A DNA stretch of 64,000 nt from Candidatus Tectimicrobiota bacterium (GTDB taxonomy: Bacteria; JACPUC01): contig JACPUC010000011.1 of the NCBI GenBank assembly GCA_016192455.1, forward strand, positions 62,001-126,000, read 5' to 3'. This document shows, in pieces, positions 51,932 to 64,000 of this stretch; the stretch's first letter is position 1, and every line of letters begins with the position of its first letter. A program made the translations under genes and the position numbers. A model generated the notes under the pieces. That model was not told the DNA's origin. It did no database searches and saw only the letters and a program-made list of their open reading frames with translations.

Positions 51932-52843
51932 TCACGCGAAGAGCCAGCCCTCGGCCACCTTCACCACCTGGCCGCCGACGCGGATGGCGGTGATTTCCTC
52001 TCCGCGGCGCCGCACCTCGATGAGGATGCGGCTGGGACGCTGCATCTCGAGGCCCTGCTCGGCCACGAGGCGCGCGGTCGGCCCCTCCGGCAACAGGCCA
52101 TGCCGCGCCAGGTAGGCGCCGAGGCACCCCGAGGCGCTGCCGGTGGCCGGGTCCTCGGGCACGTTGATCCCCGGCGCGAACATGCGGGCGTGCACCTGGG
52201 CGGCGGCGGCGACCGTCTCGCGGCAGAAGGCGTACAGGAGGTTCGTCGGCAGGTCGGCGAAGATGCGCTCGAAGGCATCGAGGTTGACGCGCATCCGCTG
52301 CATCGCCTTGAGCGAGCAGACCGGCACCATGAGGAAGTGCAGGCCGGTCCAGACCACCTCCATCGGCAGGCCGGCGCCGGTGATCTCCGCCGCCGGGATG
52401 CTCAGCGCCTCGGCGACGAGGCCGGCGTCCTGGAAGACCGGGCCGTAGCGCGGCAGCTTCTGCTCCATGGTCACGAGGTCGATCCCCTGCGCTCCCCGCC
52501 GCAGCTCAACCGGGATGAGGCCGACGCCCAGCTCGAGCACCATCGTCGTCGTCTCCGCCGCCGGCTTCAGCATGCCCGCGTCGGCGAGGACGAAGGCCGT
52601 GCCCAAGGTCGGATGCCCGGCAAACGGCACCTCCCCGCCGGGCGTGAAGATGCGCACCCGCCAGTCCGCCCCCGGCGTCGAGGTGGGGAAGATGAAGGTG
52701 CTTTCGGAGTAATTCATCTCCCGCGCGATGGCGAGCATCCGCCGGTCGTCCAGCTCGCGCGCGTCGGTGAAGACCGCAAGCTGATTGCCGCCGAACGGGA
52801 CGCTGGTGAAGACGTCCACCTGGACGAAACGATACGCCGTCAT
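51932..52843 (-). CDS. PhzF-family isomerase-like protein
   Basis: A 303-residue protein of the PhzF/diaminopimelate-epimerase-like fold. The family N-terminus is YRFVQVDVFTSVPFGGNQLAVF, with conserved acidic residue E47 in NYSESTF (catalytic Glu of PhzF), FAGHPTLGTAFVLA near 75 and DPATGSASGCLGAYL near 225-240. The start at 52843 is the homology boundary. No other phenazine genes are present, so a general isomerase or unknown role is more likely than phenazine synthesis. It heads the minus-strand RidA/FlK/cyclase/LivK group. Confidence 0.88.
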   Translation of the reverse strand: MTAYRFVQVDVFTSVPFGGNQLAVFTDARELDDRRMLAIAREMNYSESTFIFPTSTPGADWRVRIFTPGGEVPFAGHPTLGTAFVLADAGMLKPAAETTTMVLELGVGLIPVELRRGAQGIDLVTMEQKLPRYGPVFQDAGLVAEALSIPAAEITGAGLPMEVVWTGLHFLMVPVCSLKAMQRMRVNLDAFERIFADLPTNLLYAFCRETVAAAAQVHARMFAPGINVPEDPATGSASGCLGAYLARHGLLPEGPTARLVAEQGLEMQRPSRILIEVRRRGEEITAIRVGGQVVKVAEGWLFA

Positions 52844-53207
52844 TGGCAGGAGGCTCCCGATGGTGATTCCGCGCCCGCCCCGTAGCGACCGCTCCAGCGG
52901 GGCAGCATGCCCCCCGTGACGCGGCGCCTGCGTCACGGCGACCCCACCGAGGAAGCCGACGAAGAGCGAAATACACTAGGCTGGGTATATGCCATGCGCA
53001 ATAAAAAGCTAACTTGTGGTAAGCTGTGTTGGATTCTCTTACGGAATACCTGACATAGGATTGTTCCTAAGAGCCAATGCGAAATCAGCCATGTTTCTGA
53101 GCAACAGAACACCACAAATGATCGCTTAACATAAAATGTAAGTCTGAGGAGTTCGTATTCGTAAAACTTTGCTTTGCATCAACCCAGTCTATTCCCCGGC
53201 GCTCACT
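52844..53207. other. Junction spacer, GC-rich to AT-rich
   Basis: A 364-base region. GC-rich to about 52970, then clearly AT-rich to 53207, marking the edge of the methyltransferase island. No gene, transposase fragment or terminal repeat was recognised. Confidence 0.45.
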
Positions 53208-54881
53208 TTACGTCCATTTCAGTTCGCTGCTGCAATTCGAGCAAAACGGTTGCCTTGGCTGCACGACCGCATCACAGGTTGGGCAGTGAACCTCCTCGGG
53301 CCTCCCGAGGGATAGTTGATGTCCCATCTTTTTCTTCACCTTGGAGGCTTTCTTGAAGGTTACATTCACCTGGTTGTAGGGGGGATAGTCGATGGTCTTG
53401 CCACCCAGCAGCTCGGCCACCGTAAGTATCTGAAGCCGGGGATGCTTTCGCCAGGGTGACTCGTAGAATCCGGCCCCAGCCGCTTCCTCGCGCATTGGTT
53501 GGGTTGGCTCCTGACGGGTGAGAAGCACTCCCACCTGAGCTTTCTCTCGCTCAAGTACGCCGCGAAGGTCGCGTACATCCTTGACTGAGGTATGGCCTGA
53601 TTTCACCGACAGGACGATTTGCTTGGTCTTCCCACCAGCAGTGCCTTCGTCGTGGAAGTAGAGACGGCCATCGATACCCCGGTCGGCGCCCTTTTTCTGC
53701 TCCACGGGGCGCGCTCCAACAAGCCCCAATGCCCACCACTGGAACTGGTACGGATCTTCCTTGGCAAGGGCATCAGCATCAGGTAGGGAAACAGGCTCGC
53801 CTACTACCTTATAGGGGACCCGTGCTGGAAAAGCATCCTGCAAGCGATGCTTAATCAGCGTTATCGCCAAGTGAGTGATGTCGATTCCTACCCAGGTGCG
53901 CTGAAGCTCTTGAGCCACGGCAATGGCGGTCCCGCAACCGCAGAAGGGGTCGAGGACCGTATCACCTTCGTTGGAGCTAGCTAGGATGATCCGCTCCAAC
54001 AAGGCTTCCGGCTTTTGCGTAGGGTACCCGAGCCTTTCTCTGGCCATTGGATTGATCGCGTTAATGTCTGTCCATGTGTCATCAATCTGAACCGTCCCAC
54101 TGCTCTCTGACAAATATTGCTTATAAGACCATTTGGCTTCAGGATGTTGGGGAGGAAGTAATCTACCTTCTGACCTTAGTCTGTCGAATGTTTCTTGCGA
54201 ATAGGTTTTCAGCAAGGTCTTTCGGTATGGGCCACGTCCGTCATCATCATCCCATTTAAACCTGGCAAGGTATTCGTCGGAATATGGCTTATTGGGCTGA
54301 TTCCACTTCCAGGTTTCCCCCTCCGAACCACTATAAAACAGTATTACATCATGCGACCTAGGGAATTGTCGTGCTCGAGCCTTACTACTACCCGCGAAGG
54401 GTGTCCTCTTCCAAATGATCTCATTCCTGAAGTTTCTTGGCTGGAAAACGGCATCCATAAGAAGTTTTAGATAGTGACTTGCTGTTGGGTCGCAATGCAA
54501 GTAAACACTACCTGTTTGTTTTAAGGCGCGACGGAGCTCCACTAGGCGTGGAGCCATCATGGTTAAGTACGCCATCATATCGTTATAACCTAACAATATC
54601 CGGAAAGCCTGTATGGCTTCGGACACTTTCTGCGGGCCGCGTTCAACAATCTCGTGATAAGCGGCGGCAGCTTCCTTATCCCAGCGCCAGGTATCTTCAA
54701 AGGCCTTGATCTGAGCGGCGGCCCGGGAGCCATCCTTCTCTGCGAAAAGTACGTTGTAGGTCGCTTTACTGTTGAATGGGGGATCAAGGTAGACCAAGTC
54801 CACAGACTCATCTGGTATATACCGTCTGAGTACGTCCAGGTTGTCGCCGTAATAGAGGGTATTTTCCATGTTGAACAACAT
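53208..54881 (-). CDS. DNA methyltransferase fused to Mrr-like nuclease domain and zinc ribbon
   Basis: A 557-residue protein. Catalytic motif IV DPPF (33-36) precedes the SAM-binding motif DPFCGCGTAI (D311), the order of beta-class N4/N6 methyltransferases; TQKPEALLERII is near 290. After about residue 385 comes a PD-(D/E)XK-like Mrr domain: WWALGLVGARPVEQKKGADRGIDG (D404) and LSVKSG (S425-V426-K427, where E/Q is usual). The end (about 533-553) has two CxxC pairs, a zinc ribbon. AT-richer than its neighbours. ATG codons at 54881 and 54869 are possible. It may be a one-protein restriction-modification or a methylase with DNA-sensing domain. Confidence 0.82.
   Translation of the reverse strand: MLFNMENTLYYGDNLDVLRRYIPDESVDLVYLDPPFNSKATYNVLFAEKDGSRAAAQIKAFEDTWRWDKEAAAAYHEIVERGPQKVSEAIQAFRILLGYNDMMAYLTMMAPRLVELRRALKQTGSVYLHCDPTASHYLKLLMDAVFQPRNFRNEIIWKRTPFAGSSKARARQFPRSHDVILFYSGSEGETWKWNQPNKPYSDEYLARFKWDDDDGRGPYRKTLLKTYSQETFDRLRSEGRLLPPQHPEAKWSYKQYLSESSGTVQIDDTWTDINAINPMARERLGYPTQKPEALLERIILASSNEGDTVLDPFCGCGTAIAVAQELQRTWVGIDITHLAITLIKHRLQDAFPARVPYKVVGEPVSLPDADALAKEDPYQFQWWALGLVGARPVEQKKGADRGIDGRLYFHDEGTAGGKTKQIVLSVKSGHTSVKDVRDLRGVLEREKAQVGVLLTRQEPTQPMREEAAGAGFYESPWRKHPRLQILTVAELLGGKTIDYPPYNQVNVTFKKASKVKKKMGHQLSLGRPEEVHCPTCDAVVQPRQPFCSNCSSELKWT
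54868..54881. promoter_or_regulatory. Inverted repeat overlapping the methyltransferase start
   Basis: ATGTTG-AA-CAACAT spans the two candidate start codons. It could bind an autoregulator or occlude translation by hairpin formation. Confidence 0.35.
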
Positions 54882-54934
54882 CAGGGGGGATACGGCCCGG
54901 CGCCTCTCACGTACCTGGACGTTTCACTATTATC

Positions 54935-54963
54935 ATGATACACCGTCTACAGATGTGAGTCTA
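54935..54963 (-). promoter_or_regulatory. Promoter of the methyltransferase gene
   Basis: Minus strand: TAGACT (54963-54958), 17 bases, TATCAT (54940-54935). It lies 54 bases before the first ATG in an AT-rich patch. Confidence 0.55.
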
Positions 54964-55080
54964 TTCAAAAACACCTGGGAAGCTTCTCCAGCACTACTCA
55001 GCCTCTCAAGCGGCGGCTCCCCCCGATCCTGGTGGCTTTAGCTACCACGCGGCGGGGCCGGAATTCTCCAAGGAGCGGAT

Positions 55081-55494
55081 GTGGGGAAGGATGCCCTGCT
55101 GGCGATTCGGCGTGAGATTCAGGCGGAGCAGGCCGCTTCGCTGGGTCGCTGCGGGCGGAAGCTGCAGCGGGCCTTGCGCCTCTGCGCCCGGCTCGAGCGC
55201 GACATCCGCGCCGCCGAGGAGCGCCTCGCCCGGCCCGCCGTCCCGGCCGGCTTCAACGGCTACGTCGAGCCGCGCGAGGAGCAGCAACGCCGCCTGCGCC
55301 GCCTCATCGAGCGCTTCAACGCCAGCCAGGCCGAGGCGGCCCGGCAGCACTACTACCTCATCGTGCAGCGCGAGGCGATCGGCTTCCGCAGTCACCGCGA
55401 GGTGGAGCACTGCTACGAGGTGCCGTCGCCCCGCGCCAGCCGCTTCCTCGATACTGCCCCCGCCCCTGATCTCGTCTCGCCTGTCGCAAGTTAG
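55081..55494 (+). CDS. Small hypothetical coiled-coil protein
   Basis: 137 residues, no recognised family. Residues about 5-100 are rich in Ala, Arg, Glu and Gln with heptad-like spacing (LGRCGRKLQRALRLCARLERDIRAAEERLARP, RRLRRLIERFNASQAEAARQHYYLIVQREAIGF), implying a helical hairpin or coiled coil. A GTG start at 55081 has AAGGAG 6 bases upstream. GC-rich codon use matches the host. It could be non-coding by chance; the ribosome-binding site favours a real gene. Confidence 0.5.
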   Translation: MGKDALLAIRREIQAEQAASLGRCGRKLQRALRLCARLERDIRAAEERLARPAVPAGFNGYVEPREEQQRRLRRLIERFNASQAEAARQHYYLIVQREAIGFRSHREVEHCYEVPSPRASRFLDTAPAPDLVSPVAS

Positions 55495-55540
55495 CTGCTC
55501 CATTCCGTGCCCGGCTGCCGGCATTGGCAGGGGGATGTCT

Positions 55541-55637
55541 TGGGGGAGCACCCTCGCTCCCCCACGCCGCCATTCCCCGCGATCCGTAGGGGCGGTTCGC
55601 GAACCGCCCCTACGATTAGGAGTGCGCGAGGCGGCAT
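55541..55637. repeat. Double stem-loop repeat interrupted by the 30-bp palindrome
   Basis: TGGGGGAGC (55541-55549) pairs with GCTCCCCCA (55556-55564) as in 51789-51813. The second stem of that framework is replaced by a perfect 30-bp palindrome at 55585-55614 containing GGGCGGTTCGCGAACCGCCC, the core of the composite repeat. The flanks (ATTCCCCGCGA before, GAGTGCGCGAGGCGGC after) match the other copy. Confidence 0.8.
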
Positions 55638-55683
55638 GACTCCTTCGCGGCACGACGCGCTGATCCCCTTCCCGGCCCGCGGT

Positions 55684-56859
55684 CTACCAATCCACCAGCG
55701 CCCACGTGCCGTTGCGCACCACCATGGGGTAGGTCTGTTTGATGCCGTCGCCGTTCGGGTCCATGGAGAACTCACCAGCAAGACCCTTGAAGCCCTTCAG
55801 GTTCGCAAAGCCATCGCGAATGCGTTCGCGGTCCTTTTGCAAATCCTCCGGCCGGTTGGTCACGCCGGCGGTCTCGATGACCTGCTTCAGCATCATGATG
55901 GTGTCGTACAGGCTTGCCGCCGGAAACGGCGTCGGCACCCCGCTGCTGCGTTCCTCGTAGCGCTTCACGAAACTCTGCACCTCGGGCCGCGGGTCGCCGC
56001 GCCAGAAGTCCTGCGTGTTCATCACGCCTTCCCCGGCGGCGCCGGCCATCTGCGTGAACGCGGGGTTGGAGGAGCCGATGCCGACGTAGACCGGCTGCTT
56101 CATGCCTTGGGCGCGCATGGTGCGCACCAGGTTGGAGGTCTGCTGGTAGAAGCCGGAGATCATCACGACATCGGGGTTGTCGTTCTTGATCTTGGTCACC
56201 TGGGCGCCGAACTCCATCTCTCCCGTCTGAAAGGTGATGGACGAGATGAGCTTCAGCCCTTTCTTCGCGAGAAGAGGAGGAAACAAGCCTGTCCCCTCCA
56301 ATTTCATCACGAAATCAGCATTGTCGTACATGATCGAGGCCGTCTTGGCGGGGTATTTCAGCAGAAACTTCGTGAACGCCAGTTCCAGCCCTCGTTCAGC
56401 GGTCATGGTGGTGCGGAAGGCCCAGGGGCGGTTCTTCGCCGAGATGCCGGGAGCCGCCGAGGAGCTGGAGATGATCGGGACCGTCAGGCGGTTCGCCACC
56501 GGGAAGGCGACGTTGGCCTCGCCGCTCAGCCAGGGACCAATCATCGCCAGCACCTTGTCGCTCTCGGCCAGGCGCCTGACCATGCTGATGGATTGCTCGT
56601 TCTTGCCGCCCGTGTCGTAGACGATCATCTTCAGCGGCACGCCGCCGACGCCTCCCGAGCCGTTGATATCCTCCAGGGCGATCTGCAGGGCGGGTTGATC
56701 CTGCTGCCCGTATCTGGCCGCGAAGCCGGTGAGCGACGTCAGCAGGCCGATGGTCACCTCCTTGCCGGCAAGCTTGCCCTGCGCGGGCGGGCTGACCAGC
56801 AGCACCAGGATGAGCGGCAGAACGAAGCCCAGCGCCATGGTACGGAGTGGGTGCCTCAT
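55684..56859 (-). CDS. Orphan HAAT-family solute-binding protein, LivK type
   Basis: A 391-residue periplasmic binding protein. The signal peptide is residues 1 to about 28 (LGFVLPLILVLLVSPPAQG). The mature part has VTIGLLTSLTGFAARYGQQ, DINGSGGVGGVPLKMIVYDTGGKNEQ and VPIISSSSAAPGI, the Peripla_BP_6 pattern. GAGGAGGAAC precedes the ATG. No membrane components are nearby. It is the sixth HAAT-type binding protein in the window. Confidence 0.9.
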   Translation of the reverse strand: MRHPLRTMALGFVLPLILVLLVSPPAQGKLAGKEVTIGLLTSLTGFAARYGQQDQPALQIALEDINGSGGVGGVPLKMIVYDTGGKNEQSISMVRRLAESDKVLAMIGPWLSGEANVAFPVANRLTVPIISSSSAAPGISAKNRPWAFRTTMTAERGLELAFTKFLLKYPAKTASIMYDNADFVMKLEGTGLFPPLLAKKGLKLISSITFQTGEMEFGAQVTKIKNDNPDVVMISGFYQQTSNLVRTMRAQGMKQPVYVGIGSSNPAFTQMAGAAGEGVMNTQDFWRGDPRPEVQSFVKRYEERSSGVPTPFPAASLYDTIMMLKQVIETAGVTNRPEDLQKDRERIRDGFANLKGFKGLAGEFSMDPNGDGIKQTYPMVVRNGTWALVDW

Positions 56860-57489
56860 GTTCCTCCTCCTCTGTCAAGGTGCCTTGCCGGTAAAATGCC
56901 GCGCCGCGCGCCCGCCGCGCGCAGTATCCGCCGTGACACGCCGCATCCAGCCCGCCGCCAGGCAGGCGGGCTAGAACCCATGCGCTTGACCGGAAGCATT
57001 GGGCCCGAGGCGCAACGCCTCGCGGGGCCGCGCCGACATGGGCGACGGCGCGCTCGAGCCGCCTGGCGGCGCCTCTCGCGGCAAGCGGGTCCCCCCTCTT
57101 GGAGCAGAATAATCTCTTCACTCTTCCAGGGTCAACACCCCCGCGGCCTACGATCAGCCAAGGCCAAGAACAAAGCCGCCTGTCCGTCGCCGGCGTTGCG
57201 ACCCACCCTCCGCGCCGATAAGTCCATGGAGCGCCGCTGCCGCGAGGCGCGCCGCGCCGCGCCTCAACGCCCAGAGGGAGAAACGCCCTCTCAAACGCTC
57301 GTCTCCAAACACTCTTGACTGTACCCCTCTCCCCATCGCCCAGCAGAGAAACTCAACCGCGACGTAACAGCGAAAGCCTTTCGTTGTCCACGAAAGCGGC
57401 GGGACTTCGGTAATGACCGGGAGCGGACGCACCCTAAGCCGCCGCGCGTATCCTCCAAGGATCGGCGCGGGGAACAACGGGGAGGAGGA
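56860..57489. other. Long intergenic region before the giant-protein stop
   Basis: A 630-base region with no supported gene. A candidate minus-strand promoter for LivK lies at 57106-57135. The stretch 57300-57420 is less GC-rich and contains CTTTCGTTGTCCACGAAAG, a short inverted repeat. Confidence 0.45.
57106..57135 (-). promoter_or_regulatory. Candidate promoter for the orphan LivK gene
   Basis: Minus strand: TTGACC (57135-57130), 18 bases, TATTCT (57111-57106). The leader would be about 240 bases. Confidence 0.4.
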
Positions 57490-63600
<6,111 letters not shown>

Positions 63601-64000
63601 ACGGCTCTCCTTTTCCCAGACCTTGCTGGGGCGGAGCTCCTTGGGTGTGTCCTCTCTTAACCGGCTTTTCCCAGACGCCCCTTGACTTGCCACCTCTCCG
63701 ATCTTTCTCATCGTCATGAGATCGCCATCGCCGGCAACATGCAAGCTCTTGACGATCATTGTTGTCCACCAACCTCCTTGAGCGCCGCCCGGCACATTCT
63801 TTCAACCTTTACCCCCATGATGCCTCGTTTCTTGTAAGAGCAAAGGATACGCCGACCTTCGTCAGGGATACGGCGATAGACGTTTCCGGTCATCATAGCG
63901 TTATCCCGTTGGCGGTAAAGGTGTCAGCACCTACAACCAGCGGATACGCTCCATGCTTGCTATGAACAACTCCCGCGGGACCGCCGCCTCCCGTCCGCCG
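63601..64000. other. Leader and upstream region of the giant protein gene
   Basis: A 400-base region with no independent gene supported. AAGGAGG occurs on the minus strand near 63775, so translation could begin upstream of 63600, but the signal peptide argues for 63600. The region 63790-63960 is less GC-rich and contains the candidate promoter. Confidence 0.45.
63892..63919 (-). promoter_or_regulatory. Candidate promoter of the giant protein gene
   Basis: Minus strand: TTTACC (63919-63914), 16 bases, TATGAT (63897-63892). The leader to the preferred ATG would be about 285 bases. Confidence 0.4.

Noticed and set aside
51932-52843. Phenazine biosynthesis locus
   Set aside because: Only PhzF is present; PhzF-family proteins are widespread without phenazines.
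53100-53200. Insertion-sequence end in the AT-rich spacer
   Set aside because: No transposase fragment, terminal inverted repeat or target duplication could be identified.
54868-54881. Second parS site
   Set aside because: The sequence has CAACA arms around AA and lacks the CACGTG core.

Overview
The window is GC-rich bacterial chromosome, read here as coming from a soil or sediment heterotroph. It carries three membrane sets of HAAT-type (Liv, branched-chain amino acid family) ABC transporters, six HAAT-type solute-binding proteins, one complete NMT1/TauABC-type importer plus an extra NMT1-type binding protein, and many single-gene catabolic enzymes (UbiD, two acyl-CoA ligases, LLM flavin oxidoreductase, creatinase-like, M29/dihydroxypyridine-dioxygenase-like, cyclase, FlK-like thioesterase, RidA, PhzF). 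This gene style is typical of lineages such as Rokubacteria/Methylomirabilota, Tectomicrobia and some former Deltaproteobacteria. That placement is inference, because no rRNA or ribosomal protein gene is present. A TGTTCCACGTGGAACA parS-type site at 51053 suggests origin-proximal chromosome or a ParABS-segregated replicon.

Layout. 0-0.6 kb: AT-richer 3' end of a restriction-modification specificity-like gene, abutting a livHMGF set (0.65-4.3 kb) that lacks its own binding protein. 4.3-4.9 kb: hairpin-rich composite repeat. 4.9-11.6 kb: family B DNA polymerase, UbiD-type decarboxylase, TonB-like protein and a TerC-PGPGW fusion. 11.8-19 kb: acyl-CoA synthetase leading a livH-M-K-F-G operon. 19.1-22.9 kb (minus strand): NMT1/Tau-type binding protein, ATPase and two permeases. 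23.2-31 kb: TMTC-like TPR membrane protein, tRNA-Ser(GCT), an unrecognised protein, LLM oxidoreductase, deoxyhypusine-synthase-family protein and a 22-residue-repeat protein. 31.1-34.5 kb: HigBA-like toxin-antitoxin, an orphan LivK, an HsdR N-terminal remnant and an AT-rich DUF4145 gene. 34.9-47.4 kb: acyl-CoA ligase divergent from a long plus-strand cluster (LivK, M29-like, creatinase-like, NMT1 protein, LivK paralogue, livHMGF). 47.4-48.3 kb: two tandem copies of the composite repeat. 48.4-52.8 kb (minus strand): PhzF, RidA, parS, FlK-like thioesterase, cyclase, LivK. 53.2-54.9 kb: AT-richer methyltransferase fused to an Mrr-like nuclease domain and zinc ribbon. 55-63.6 kb: small coiled-coil protein, orphan LivK and a secreted protein of about 2036 residues with thrombospondin-type-3-like Ca-binding repeats.

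How it fits together. The theme is uptake of small organic acids or amides by periplasmic-binding-protein ABC importers coupled to CoA activation, decarboxylation, ring or amide-bond cleavage and imine/enamine deamination. Binding proteins outnumber membrane complexes, so several probably share permeases. Three separate AT-richer patches carry restriction-modification genes or fragments, which points to repeated gain and decay of defence genes. A family of palindromic repeats sits in or at the 3' ends of two liv operons.
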